Of a stretch of DNA of 64,000 bases, positions 47,027-56,862 are shown piece after piece. Numbering within the stretch: position 1 is the stretch's first letter; every line of letters starts with the position of its first letter. The stretch comes from Thermoguttaceae bacterium (GTDB lineage Bacteria > Planctomycetota > Planctomycetia > Pirellulales > Thermoguttaceae): NCBI GenBank assembly GCA_025060325.1, contig JANXBW010000016.1, positions 46,839 through 110,838 of the forward strand. The letters run 5' to 3'. A model generated the notes under the pieces. It made no database searches, was not told where the DNA came from, and saw only the letters and a list, made by a program, of their open reading frames with translations. Both the position numbers and the translations under genes were made by a program.

Positions 47027-47935
47027 CGATCGCGGAGGCAGGTTGTTCACTAGCCCCGATTCAACTGGTTTATTAACGGCAAGTAGTTAGGCTTCGGCTC
47101 TTCAGGTCACTGTCCACATTTCGTCTAAGCTGGTCGACCTCTGTCTTGCCGAGCCTTTTCCCGCCGAGGCCGCCGGGGCCGGGCTAAATGATTTGGCCCC
47201 CTAATTCGCCGGTAACGCCAGGGGCTCTTTGCCGCGCAAAAATACGCGGGTTCTAACGTCTTCCTAAGGGGATATCGCCCGGTTTGCGAAAGGAGGCGTT
47301 CTTTTCGCTATCCGAATAACTCTGAAGCCGGCAACCACACGTTGAGAAGGCCAAAGTAGGGGGACTGGAAGTCCTGGGAATCCTGAGAAAGGGGCGGCCG
47401 CCAAAAGATGAAAAGGTGTTAGTGGTTGCAGCTTGCCTCGCAGAGACCCGGGCCGACGCGGGTTCGACGCGGTCGCCCAGCTTAACCAAGGCCGTCGGAA
47501 TTCCAAGTAAGGTGGCGTAAGGCCCCCAGTTGGCGCAAGGCCGAGCTTGGAAGAAGACACCCTAGAGAACAACGGCTCCCTCGGCCATTTGGCAATGACA
47601 ATCGGGCGGCTCGGACTGCTGCCGAAGTGGCAACTTTGTTCCTTTCTTTGTACGAGCCAAGGTAAAATCAGTACACGGGGGAACTTTGTCCCGCGAGTCC
47701 ACGGAACTAAGACCGATAGTTCCGTTTCCCTGCCGAATGGCCCGCGTGTGGGGAGGGGATGTGAACAATCTGACACAGGTTCCTGGCTCTTGAGAAGAGC
47801 TAGGGGGTTATTTTCCCCTCATTCGGAGGGACAGGGGTCTCACCTGTGTAAGTCCTAGCTTTCCAGCCGCGGCAGGAAGTCACCTGCCGAACAACCGGGA
47901 GGCGGAGTCTTCGCGTCGAAAGGGGAGATTCAATT
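47027..47935. other. 909-bp gap ending in a hairpin-rich leader
   Basis: The left 750 bp show nothing clear. The right end (47784-47889) has four consecutive stem-loops just upstream of the PIN-TRAM start (listed separately). Confidence 0.5.
47784..47889 (+). promoter_or_regulatory. Structured 5' leader of the PIN-TRAM gene
   Basis: Four local hairpins in a row: an 8-bp stem with one G-U pair (47784-47791 with 47795-47802), a 5-bp AGGGG/CCCCT stem (47802-47819), ACAGG/CCTGT (47831-47847), and a perfect 7-bp CGGCAGG/CCTGCCG with a 6-nt loop (47870-47889). The first two share base 47802. The start codon GTG lies 46 bases further on. It does not match a riboswitch I know. Confidence 0.4.
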
Positions 47936-49123
47936 GTGAGTGCACCTAACCACCCCGATAACACACCCGCCACCAATGGAACGCCGCAGGAGACAAAAAA
48001 ACGCCGTGATAGCTTTTGGCGGCGTCAGTTCGAAGACACTGGCCTTGTGGTATTACGAATTGTCTTCTTGATCATCACCGGCGGCATCAGTGTCTTCATC
48101 ATCTATTCGGTCTCCAGCGGCGACAGTCCCGCCATTCCCCTAGACAAATACGGCTGGGCCCCTTATGCAATCTTCTTTGGCATGATGCTCCTAGCGGCGG
48201 GGGTCATCGCCATCGACATGGTCATCAGGGAGAAGCGGCTGGACACCATCTCCGCCGTTTATTTCGGCTTATTGATTGGCCTATTTCTCGCTTATATCAC
48301 TCGGCTCGCGCTCACTCCGCTGTTGCCATCCCCTGTGGAAAGCGGTGCGACGGGCGAAAAGATTCGGGCGGCCGTGCAGCTGATCCTCACGGTCATGCTC
48401 TGCTACATCTGTGTCAGCTTATTGCTCCAAACTCGGCACGACTTCCGATTTATCATTCCTTACGTGGAATTTGTTCGAGAGCTGCGAGGCCGACGACCAT
48501 TTGTGCTTGACACGAGCGTCATCATTGACGGCCGGATAGCTGATCTCTTGGAGAAAACGCGGATTTTCGATAGCACCCTGGTCATACCGCGCTTCGTGAT
48601 TACCGAGATTCAGGGCATAGCCGACGGAGCCGACAAGTCGAAACGGATGCGGGGGCGCCGGGGTTTAGATATTCTTCAGCGGCTCCGTAACAATTCCGAC
48701 GTCGATATTCAAATATTTGACCGAGATTTGCCGGAGTTTGAAGGCCGGGACGTGGACGGGAAACTCGTCGCCCTGGCCAAGCATCTGGAAGGCAGGCTTG
48801 TAACAAATGATTACAACCTTAGCAAAATTGCCAGGTTTGAGGGTGTGCCGGTTATTAACTTGAATGACGTGGCCAACGCCCTCAAGCCGGTATACCTCCC
48901 AGGCGAAAGCCTCCAAGTCCGGATCATTCGTCCGGGGGAGGAGCCGACCCAAGGAGTCGGTTACCTGGACGACGGTACGATGGTGGTTGTGGAAAATGGC
49001 CGGCCGTATGTCTCGTACGACGTGTCTATTTCGGTGACCTCTGTGTTGCAAACAAGTGCCGGCCGAATGATCTTCGGAAAGTTCGAGCGGGTCGTCGGCC
49101 CCCTCCCTACGCGGACTTCGTAA
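47936..49123 (+). CDS. Membrane PIN-TRAM protein (YacL-like)
   Basis: 395 residues from a GTG at 47936 (AAGGGGAG upstream). Four hydrophobic segments lie between about residues 35 and 175. A PIN domain (about 188-305) opens FVLDTSVIIDGRIADLLE and keeps the expected acidic residues, including the VTNDYNLSKIA strand. A C-terminal TRAM-like beta-barrel (about 320-385) follows with GYLDDGTMVVVENGRPYV. The family is presumed to be a membrane-bound ribonuclease. The gene is monocistronic and has an unusually structured leader. Confidence 0.9.
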   Translation: MSAPNHPDNTPATNGTPQETKKRRDSFWRRQFEDTGLVVLRIVFLIITGGISVFIIYSVSSGDSPAIPLDKYGWAPYAIFFGMMLLAAGVIAIDMVIREKRLDTISAVYFGLLIGLFLAYITRLALTPLLPSPVESGATGEKIRAAVQLILTVMLCYICVSLLLQTRHDFRFIIPYVEFVRELRGRRPFVLDTSVIIDGRIADLLEKTRIFDSTLVIPRFVITEIQGIADGADKSKRMRGRRGLDILQRLRNNSDVDIQIFDRDLPEFEGRDVDGKLVALAKHLEGRLVTNDYNLSKIARFEGVPVINLNDVANALKPVYLPGESLQVRIIRPGEEPTQGVGYLDDGTMVVVENGRPYVSYDVSISVTSVLQTSAGRMIFGKFERVVGPLPTRTS

Positions 49124-49727
49124 GGCCCCGATTCGCCCCGAAACGGCCTTATGCGGGTGGGGTCAACCAATCTTGCAATAGTCCTCGCTATTTGCAGGTT
49201 GCCAAGCTCGGGTCGATTGGCATTGCTATTTAAAGCCCCCGCGAAGAAGGGATCCCCATTCCCAGCTCCATTTGAGAAACTTGCCGCCAAAGGAGACTCT
49301 CCTGACCCCGCTTCTACCGGGGCGACTTCCCGCCGCGAGCCCACACTCCGCCGAGAGCGGCATTGACACTGAGATAAGGCACCCGGCAAGAGCCCTCGAG
49401 TATGCCCATCCGATTGGCTGTTTGTGGGCGCTTTGAAATTGGCCCGACGGTACGGCGGTTCACGGTACGCCTCCCCATAGGCTTATCCCAAACCCGTAGT
49501 TTCACGTGTCCACTTATTCCATAAAGCTCTCCTAAAACGGCGATTTTTCGCAGCCCTTAATCCTTCGCGCGATCCGACCGAGGATGTATAGTGAAAAAGG
49601 CAGGCCGGTGCTTCCCTCCGCCGTTCTTTCCTTGGTTTGCTTCGTGCCTCCACCTGGGATAACTCGCGCGACATGAGCCAATATTGTGCGCCCGGGGCGG
49701 ACCGAGCGTTTTTAAGGGAATGGAGCC
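49124..49727. other. 604-bp intergenic gap
   Basis: One CCGGCAA copy (49383-49389). No terminator with a T tract and no plausible gene. It ends with the ribosome site of the next gene. Confidence 0.4.
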
Positions 49728-52424
49728 GTGAGTATCCTCAATTTGGACAAGATCTTTAACCCCAAGCGGGTGGCCGTCGTCGGTGCAAGCGATAATCCAA
49801 AAAGTGTCGGCTACACGGTCTTAAGGAATCTTGTCGGAAGTGGCTTTCAAGGGGTGGTTTACCCCGTCAATCCCAAGCGGGAGGCCGTTCAAGGCATCCA
49901 CGCTCACAAGGACTTGCAAAGTCTTCCTCACCCGCCGGATTTGGCCGTCATTTGTACCCCGGCTCGAACGGTGCCTCAGATAGTGCGCGAATGTGGTGAG
50001 GTGGGCACCCGGGGCATTATCATCATCTCCGCCGGGTTTCGAGAAATCGGTGAGGAAGGCCGCAAGTTAGAAGACCAGATCCTTGAGGAACAGGCCAAGT
50101 ATGAGGGAATGCGGATCCTTGGGCCGAACTGCCTCGGGATCATTGTGCCGGGTATTCACCTGAACGCCAGCTTCGCGGCAGCCACCCCGAAAAAGGGTCA
50201 CATCGGTTTCATCTCCCAGTCCGGCGCCTTGTGTACATCGGTGCTGGATTGGGCTATTGATCAGGGTATTGGCTTTTCGTACTTCGTGTCGGTGGGGAAC
50301 ATGCTCGATGTCAACATGGGTGACCTGATTGACTACATGGGCTCCCAGACCGACACGCAGTCCATCATTCTTTACATCGAATCGATCACCGAAGCCCGCG
50401 AATTCATGTCGGCCGCCCGGGCCTTCGCCCGCACTAAGCCGATCGTCGCCTTTAAGGCCGGCAGGTTTGCTGAGTCGGCCAAGGCGGCGGCGTCGCATAC
50501 AGGGGCCATGGCCGGCGTGGATGCCGTTTACGAGGCGGCCTTCCAACGGGCGGGCATCGAGCGGATCTTCCGCATTGAGGACATGTTCGACTGTGCCGAG
50601 CTTTTGGCTCGGCAACAACCACCCAAGGGCGATCGATTGGCCATCGTGACCAATGCCGGCGGGCCCGGCGTGATGAGTACCGACGCTTTAATCGAGCGGG
50701 CTGGTAAGTTGGCTCACCTTTCGCCAGAAACCATCGAAAAGCTCAATGCTATCCTGCCACCATTCTGGTCGCACGGTAATCCCGTGGATGTGCTGGGCGA
50801 TGCTCCGCCGGAGCGCTACGCCGCTGCGCTCGACGTTGTGCTTCAGGACAAAAATGTTGACGCTGCCTTAGTTATCTTAACCCCGCAGGCGATGACTGAT
50901 CCGACCGGCACGGCAGTAGCTGTCGGCGAAGTAGCTGCGCGCCACCGCAAACCGGTCTTGGCTGCGTGGATGGGTGGCTCCTCTGTGGCCAAAGGTGTCC
51001 AAGCTCTCAATGCGGCCAATGTGCCTTGCTACAACACCCCGGAACAAGCCGTCCGGGCGTTTATGCACTTAGTCAACTATGCCCGCAACCTTCAGATTCT
51101 TCACGAAACGCCCAAGGACATACCCGTTGCTTTCAAGCTCGACCGTCAACGGCTGCGACGAGTATTCGACAGCATCTTCACCGAAGGGACGGAGATCCTC
51201 TCCGAGAACGTTTCCAAAGCCCTCTTAGAAGCCTACGAAATTCCCGTCACAAAGCCGCATCTTGCCCGCACCGCTGAAGAAGCGGTCGAACTTGCCCGCC
51301 GCATTGGTTATCCAGTAGTCCTTAAGATCCACTCCCCGCAAATCACGCACAAGACGGAGGTCGGCGGCGTCATCCTGAACGTAAGTTCCGATGAAGCAGT
51401 GCGGCGGAATTTCGAGCGGATGGTAGCCCAGGCCAAAGAGCGCCGACCCGATGCCACCATTGTCGGCGTTACCGTGCAGCAGATGGTAAGCTTCCCGGTT
51501 AGCTACGAGCTTATTCTCGGTGCCACGAAAGATCCGGTCTTTGGGGCGGTGATCATGGTGGGCATGGGGGGAACAGCGGCGGAAGTCTTCCGCGACCGTG
51601 CTTTGGGGTTGCCGCCCCTAAACGAATCGCTTGCCCGGCGAATGCTGGAGTCGCTTAAGTCCTGGCCACTTCTCCAGGGTTATCGAGGTCGGCCAGGCAT
51701 CAACATTGATCGGCTGATCGAAATCATTATTCGGTTTTCGTATTTGGTCGCCGATTATCCGGAGATTAAAGAAATTGACGTCAACCCGCTTTTGGTCACG
51801 CCGGATGACGTTATCGCTTTGGACGCCCGGATCATTGTGGACCGGGATGTGATGGCCCACGAAATCCGACCGTACATGCACCTGGCTATCCGTCCTTATC
51901 CGGAGGAATTCGTCACCGAGCGGAAACTCCGGGATGGCACCCCGGTGGTCCTACGGCCGATCAAGCCCGAAGACGAACCCCTTTGGCACGAGTTGCTCGC
52001 CAATTGTTCCACGCAAACCATTTGGTTCCGCTTCCGCTATCTGTTTAAACAAACGACGCACGAGATGGCCACCCGCTACTGCTTTATCGACTACGACCGG
52101 GAAATCGGCATCGTGGCGGAAGTGGAAGAAAATGGTCAGCGAAAGTTAATCGGCGTTGGCCGACTAGTCTCCGATGTCAACCGCGAGTCAGCCGAATACG
52201 CCGTGCTGGTCATGGACCGGTGGCAAGGCCGTGGATTGGGTGGCTTACTAACTGATTACTGCATGGAGGTGGCCAAGAAATGGGGAGTTAAGCGCATTGT
52301 CGCCGAAACCACCCGGGACAACCACCGGATGATTGCCACCTTCCGTAAACGCGGCTTCATTTTAGAGGAAAAACCTGGTGACGATGTCGTCTTTGCGCGC
52401 AAGGACATCGTCAACGCGCAATAA
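49728..52424 (+). CDS. Acyl-CoA synthetase (NDP-forming)-type protein fused to a GNAT acetyltransferase
   Basis: 898 residues from a GTG at 49728. A CoA-binding Rossmann domain (about 8-130, VAVVGASDNPKSVGYTVLRN) and succinyl-CoA ligase-like domains with the conserved histidine in AASHTGAMAGVDAVYE are followed by an ATP-grasp domain (about 490-710, LKIHSPQITHKTEVGGVIL). A C-terminal GNAT domain (about 735-890) carries the acetyl-CoA loop RWQGRGLGG. This is the architecture of PatZ/Pka-type protein lysine acetyltransferases, which acetylate and inactivate acetyl-CoA synthetase. Because the phospho-His residue seems intact, ADP-forming acyl-CoA synthetase activity cannot be excluded. It stands alone and converges with the next gene. 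Confidence 0.9.
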   Translation: MSILNLDKIFNPKRVAVVGASDNPKSVGYTVLRNLVGSGFQGVVYPVNPKREAVQGIHAHKDLQSLPHPPDLAVICTPARTVPQIVRECGEVGTRGIIIISAGFREIGEEGRKLEDQILEEQAKYEGMRILGPNCLGIIVPGIHLNASFAAATPKKGHIGFISQSGALCTSVLDWAIDQGIGFSYFVSVGNMLDVNMGDLIDYMGSQTDTQSIILYIESITEAREFMSAARAFARTKPIVAFKAGRFAESAKAAASHTGAMAGVDAVYEAAFQRAGIERIFRIEDMFDCAELLARQQPPKGDRLAIVTNAGGPGVMSTDALIERAGKLAHLSPETIEKLNAILPPFWSHGNPVDVLGDAPPERYAAALDVVLQDKNVDAALVILTPQAMTDPTGTAVAVGEVAARHRKPVLAAWMGGSSVAKGVQALNAANVPCYNTPEQAVRAFMHLVNYARNLQILHETPKDIPVAFKLDRQRLRRVFDSIFTEGTEILSENVSKALLEAYEIPVTKPHLARTAEEAVELARRIGYPVVLKIHSPQITHKTEVGGVILNVSSDEAVRRNFERMVAQAKERRPDATIVGVTVQQMVSFPVSYELILGATKDPVFGAVIMVGMGGTAAEVFRDRALGLPPLNESLARRMLESLKSWPLLQGYRGRPGINIDRLIEIIIRFSYLVADYPEIKEIDVNPLLVTPDDVIALDARIIVDRDVMAHEIRPYMHLAIRPYPEEFVTERKLRDGTPVVLRPIKPEDEPLWHELLANCSTQTIWFRFRYLFKQTTHEMATRYCFIDYDREIGIVAEVEENGQRKLIGVGRLVSDVNRESAEYAVLVMDRWQGRGLGGLLTDYCMEVAKKWGVKRIVAETTRDNHRMIATFRKRGFILEEKPGDDVVFARKDIVNAQ

Positions 52425-52542
52425 CGGGGACCAGAAAACTAAGCACACACGCGGCAATTAGGCTGCACAAGCAAGGGACTAGATGCGCAATCTCTTCCCT
52501 AACCGTTAAACTGCCGCCAATGCCGTAACCCCGAAACTCTCA

Positions 52543-53511
52543 TCATTCGACCGTGCGGCACTCGCCGCCTGGATGGATCTTTCGTGCCCGAACGAACGCG
52601 CCCACTCCTCCTACCAAGCCTAAGGTGAGCACCAGCACCATCATCCCAGGCTCAGGAACCACGTTCAAAACGTTATTGACTTCGCCCACGGGCCAATATC
52701 TCCCCGCTAAGAGAGGGTCATCTTCAGAGTCCGGGCCTGAAAACCTAACCTTCCGAAGGTCTTTAAGCGCAAAGTGGAATTGCGGCAAGTAAGTGATGGC
52801 AAATGGCTCATCAAAAAGTCGGCGAAACAACCCTTGGTCTATTCCCGGTCCAGGTGATAGTAAACTTAGGCCAAACACTTCGGCGAATGTGTCCGAGTAT
52901 GGTAACTGATGAGAGAACCAAAAGTCTGAAGCATCCTTTCGGCCAAAAATGGCAATCAAATCGGCCTCTTGTGCAAGTTCATCTATTGCGTCGTCGAGCA
53001 GTTTCCGTGAAAAAGGTAACTCCTCATTCAACTGTTTCAAATGATTCGTCTCGTCTAACTTCTTGCGCAATTGAAGAAGAGCCGCTAAACCGCGAGGCCG
53101 GCCGAGGGCCTCCTCTAACCCCAATAGTCCTTCTAGGCTGTACCTCTTGCCATTACTCTCATAAGTCGTGGCGCCGTAATAAGCTCCGTAGTACCGTCTG
53201 CCTTCCCGATCCACAAACTCGCCATCGATTTCGCGAGTCAGCGACACCACAATCCATGCGGTCTTATCCAAATCGATCCTATCGCCGTTGCGGATAAGAT
53301 GGTCGATACGTGAAAGGCCGTACACAACATTGCCGACCTTCCCTAAGTCGCCGTTATTCGCCAGCTCAACGCGCCAGCCGGTGTCCCAGAAGGCGTCGTT
53401 GACATCGTTTCGCTCCATCAACAGACGGAGAAAGTCCGCTTTGGCAGATGTGCCAAAAGTCCACAAGGCCCAAAAAGACAACAGTGCCAGCGCGAGAGAT
53501 TGCCGTCGCAT
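52543..53511 (-). CDS. PEP-CTERM-anchored exported protein
   Basis: 322 residues from the ATG at 53511 (GGAGGGAG eight bases upstream). A signal peptide spans 1-25 (MRRQSLALALLSFW, ending GTSAKA). Near the C-terminus is VVPEPGMMVLVLTLGLVGG followed by FVRARK, the PEP motif, hydrophobic helix and basic residues of a PEP-CTERM exosortase signal. The basic patch is followed by 12 more residues, a slightly long tail. The mature domain has no recognised fold. Exosortase is expected elsewhere in the genome. Confidence 0.85.
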   Translation of the reverse strand: MRRQSLALALLSFWALWTFGTSAKADFLRLLMERNDVNDAFWDTGWRVELANNGDLGKVGNVVYGLSRIDHLIRNGDRIDLDKTAWIVVSLTREIDGEFVDREGRRYYGAYYGATTYESNGKRYSLEGLLGLEEALGRPRGLAALLQLRKKLDETNHLKQLNEELPFSRKLLDDAIDELAQEADLIAIFGRKDASDFWFSHQLPYSDTFAEVFGLSLLSPGPGIDQGLFRRLFDEPFAITYLPQFHFALKDLRKVRFSGPDSEDDPLLAGRYWPVGEVNNVLNVVPEPGMMVLVLTLGLVGGVGAFVRARKIHPGGECRTVE

Positions 53512-54309
53512 ATCTCCCTCCTTCGTTTTACTTAGTGGGACCAAAACCTAGGCGAGACCTACGAGACCCCGCAGGAAAGCAACCCCCCAGATTTGTAACA
53601 GCTTGTCCAGATAAATTACGTGTCCGAGAAGCAAAAGTTCTTTAAATTTTCGGAAAAGGTGCCTCACAACTGGAGCAAGCGGTTCCCCGGCCGCCATGCC
53701 TCCCTTGCCCTTTGCAGCCGATATGACCTAACCGAGCGACTGCACGAGGAACCTCGCGCTAGGAAGCCGACCTGGTGGTGCTTCTCCATCTTAACAGGAT
53801 GAATAGCACACCTCCCCCAGCATCCTCCCGCCTTTTATACCATTTGTTCACTGCCCAATTGGCCTTGGAAACTTCTCCACGCGGGCAACCGCCACGGGCG
53901 CCTTCCGCCCAACTGCACCGGCGGCTATGGTCCGCCCCCGCAGCGAACGCAACTTGCCCCCGCCAATAACCGGCCTTGTCTCTTGAGGCCCTGCCTCTGT
54001 CGCTCGGGTTAGTGAGTGTTTGGCTCGCTGAAGGCAGCAAAGAGCAATCAGAGCTAAACCCCCAAGCTTTGGCCTCTTTGCCCTTACGGCAGTATGGGAC
54101 CAATTTTCCTTGCCAGGAGGGACAAGGGTTGTCCAACCTGCAGTCGCCGGTTGCCTCAGTTTCCACACATAATAAGGACCAAAAGCTGGGGTGTGGGTTC
54201 TCGTTAACAATCCGGCGACGGCCCCCAAAATCCATTTGGGTGGGCCACCGGCCGGCTTGCTCGTGTGTAACCGTCATGCCTGTTGCCTAAGGAGTTAGGA
54301 CACCCACCA
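53512..54309. other. About 800-bp region upstream of cas3
   Basis: It lies between the divergent PEP-CTERM and cas3 genes and should hold the cas operon promoter, but no clear -35/-10 pair stands out. A 6-bp GGACAA/TTGTCC hairpin occurs at about 54120-54134. An open frame at 53759-54277 on the minus strand has no protein character. Confidence 0.4.
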
Positions 54310-56862
54310 ATGTCGCCGAGATTCACCCCAAGCCAGGGGTCTCTTCCTGTACCCCTTTCCCTGGACCATTGCTTTGCCAAGCAGTCGCCTGACGGCCAGC
54401 CAAGGGTGCCCATCGAGGAACACCTCTGCTTGGTGGGCAATGTCGCCCAGAAGTTGCTTGCGCGGATGCCAACGCCGTTGCGGCGACTTTGGCCTGAGGG
54501 CGTGGTCACCCTGGCAGCCGTACACGATGTGGGGAAAATTAGCCCCGGCTTCCAGCGAAAGATTTGGCCAGCGGACCAACTGAAAAAGGTCTGCCCCGAA
54601 CTGGTCACCCAGGACGGTTTTTCGGACGACCATTCGGAAATCGGCGAAAGCGCTCTCCGCGATTATTTCCGACGGCATTCCGGCCCGGAGGCTTGGGCGA
54701 CCACTATCGGACTTCACCACGGCGGGTACAGGAAGCCTTTGCCACACAACTCAGGAGTTTACGGTGGCCCACAGTGGGCCGAGCTTCGGCTGCAGACTAT
54801 CGATCGCATGGTCGAGCGTTTCGGACCCTTGCCGCAAACGCCGCCCCCAGATTCGTTCACAGCTGTTACCGGATTAGTTTGTGTCGCCGATTGGCTTGCC
54901 TCCGGGGAAGAGTTCTTTCCTTACGACCAACCCCTCGCGTGCCATCTGAAAAATGTGGATCACGTGCTGGATCGCGTGGGTTTTTACTGGCCCAAGCCTC
55001 GCCCCAGCCTTTCTTTTGAGGACATCTTCGGTTTTGCCCCGCACGATATCCAGGCGTGTACGTATCAGCTTGCGGACCGGCCCGGCCTCATTCTGGTTGA
55101 GGCACCCATGGGTGCCGGTAAGACTGAGGCTGCTTTGTGGGCAGCGTACCGACTCATGCTCGAGGGGCACAACCACGGCCTTTACTTTGCCCTTCCTACA
55201 CGAATTGCCAGCAACTTAGTGCACAAAAGGGTTGGGCAATTCCTCGAAAAAGTCTTCGGACCGCAAACCGCCGCTCGGCTCCTGCACGGCTCCGCCTGGC
55301 TCTACCGATTTCTCGATGATCCACAGCTCCGGGACATGTTCGGCGGCGGAGAGGAATTTCGGCCAGGTTTTAGCTGGTTCGCGCCGGCCAAACGGGGCAT
55401 CCTTTGGCCCTTTGGCGTCGGCACCGTCGACCAAGCCCTTCTTGCCGTACTATGCGTGAAGCATTTCTTTATGCGACTTTTCGGGCTGGCCGGGAAAGTG
55501 GTTATCCTCGACGAAATACACACGTACGACATGTACACAGGTACACTCATCGACTCGTTGATTGCATATTTGCGGGAACTTGGCTGCACGATCATTCTTC
55601 TTTCCGGTACGCTGACCCAATCCCGCCGCGAGTCCCTGGGCATTAGCGTTCCGGCCAGCCATGCACACGCCTATCCTCTTGTGTCAACAAGTGACAATAG
55701 ATGCCTCACCCCGGCAGCTCCTTCGATCACGCACAAGACGGTGTACTTGGAAACAAAAGACCCTGCGGACGACCATTTCTGGGACGAACTATTTCGTGTT
55801 CTTCGGGAAGGTGCCGCTGTCATCTGGCTGTGTAACACTGTAGCACAGTCTCAGCAGGTTTACTCCGAGGTAGTTTCCCGACTTACGGTGGACGGAGTCG
55901 CACACGGACTTCTCCACTCGCTCATGTTACCAAAGCATCGTCATCACCTAGAGCTACAGTGGACGCAGCGTTTGGGGAAAACCAATGCCAATCGAGGTCC
56001 CGCCATACTCATTGCCACTCAAGTCGTCGAACAAAGTGTCGACCTAGATGCAGACCTAATGATCACAAGCCTCGCACCCATGGACATCCTGCTTCAGCGC
56101 TTGGGTCGGCTGTGGCGCCATCCACGACCCTGGCGTCCTGTTCCTGTCGCGCAGTGCTGGCTTATCGATCATGAGTGTCTTTCAGCCCAAACTTGCAAGG
56201 AATTCTTGACGAGATTGGGAGCATCGACTAGGGTCTACGCCCCTTACCTGCTCTGGCGAACCGCCAAAACCCTGCATGCATTGAACAGCATCACTATGCC
56301 CGATGGCATACGTGCGCTTTTAGAGCAGACTTACGTCGATCCCCAACCGGACGATCCCCCCTGGGTCAACCAGCTTTATGAGGAGTGTCAAAAACACTCG
56401 CAGGAACTTCGCAACACGGGGCTGATGTTGCAAAGCCACCACATCCCCACCCTCAAAGATGACGAAAGCGTCGCCACCCGCTATAGTGATATACCGCGCG
56501 AGCCGGTCCTCATTCTTCGCTCGGCAACCAATTGCGGCAGTTATTGGAAAATCCAGTTAATTTCTGAAGCTGATCCTCTGCTTTGGGACTGCCAGCAACC
56601 GAGCATGGAGGCCGTTGCCAAACTCCATCTCAACACGCTCGAAGTTCCCAGCTGGCTTTTGAAGGACATCCCTTGGGAAGCTCAACCGCCTTTTGTGCAG
56701 CAAGCCGTTGGCAAAGGCGCTCGGGTCCTACTCTGGGAACCCTCTGGCAAGCTGCACACAATCACCCGAACCCCTACGCCGCTTTGGTATTCGTTAACGC
56801 TCGGCTTCTATCGTCAAACCGATTCAGGGAGTTTAGAGGATGAGAACTTTCAACTTGATTGA
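54310..56862 (+). CDS. cas3: Cas3 HD nuclease-helicase (type I-E)
   Basis: 850 residues from the ATG at 54310; an in-frame TTG at 54283 is less likely because TAAGGAG at 54288-54294 serves the ATG. The N-terminal HD nuclease has H39, H72-D73 in LAAVHDVGK, GLHHGGY (136-137) and the CVADWLASGE segment (about 191-200). The helicase carries Walker A GAGKT (268-272), Walker B DEIH (401-404), SGT (432-434) and motif VI QRLGRLWRH. A Cas3 C-terminal domain follows. Cas3 is recruited by Cascade to nick and degrade foreign DNA. The last 23 bases overlap cse1, implying translational coupling. All catalytic motifs are intact. Confidence 0.97.
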   Translation: MSPRFTPSQGSLPVPLSLDHCFAKQSPDGQPRVPIEEHLCLVGNVAQKLLARMPTPLRRLWPEGVVTLAAVHDVGKISPGFQRKIWPADQLKKVCPELVTQDGFSDDHSEIGESALRDYFRRHSGPEAWATTIGLHHGGYRKPLPHNSGVYGGPQWAELRLQTIDRMVERFGPLPQTPPPDSFTAVTGLVCVADWLASGEEFFPYDQPLACHLKNVDHVLDRVGFYWPKPRPSLSFEDIFGFAPHDIQACTYQLADRPGLILVEAPMGAGKTEAALWAAYRLMLEGHNHGLYFALPTRIASNLVHKRVGQFLEKVFGPQTAARLLHGSAWLYRFLDDPQLRDMFGGGEEFRPGFSWFAPAKRGILWPFGVGTVDQALLAVLCVKHFFMRLFGLAGKVVILDEIHTYDMYTGTLIDSLIAYLRELGCTIILLSGTLTQSRRESLGISVPASHAHAYPLVSTSDNRCLTPAAPSITHKTVYLETKDPADDHFWDELFRVLREGAAVIWLCNTVAQSQQVYSEVVSRLTVDGVAHGLLHSLMLPKHRHHLELQWTQRLGKTNANRGPAILIATQVVEQSVDLDADLMITSLAPMDILLQRLGRLWRHPRPWRPVPVAQCWLIDHECLSAQTCKEFLTRLGASTRVYAPYLLWRTAKTLHALNSITMPDGIRALLEQTYVDPQPDDPPWVNQLYEECQKHSQELRNTGLMLQSHHIPTLKDDESVATRYSDIPREPVLILRSATNCGSYWKIQLISEADPLLWDCQQPSMEAVAKLHLNTLEVPSWLLKDIPWEAQPPFVQQAVGKGARVLLWEPSGKLHTITRTPTPLWYSLTLGFYRQTDSGSLEDENFQLD

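Noticed and set aside
47461..47480. GGGTTCGACGC-type T-loop-like string suggesting a tRNA
   Set aside because: No acceptor, D or anticodon stems can be paired around it.
53759..54277. 172-codon minus-strand frame upstream of cas3
   Set aside because: No recognisable protein features. It occupies the probable cas promoter region.
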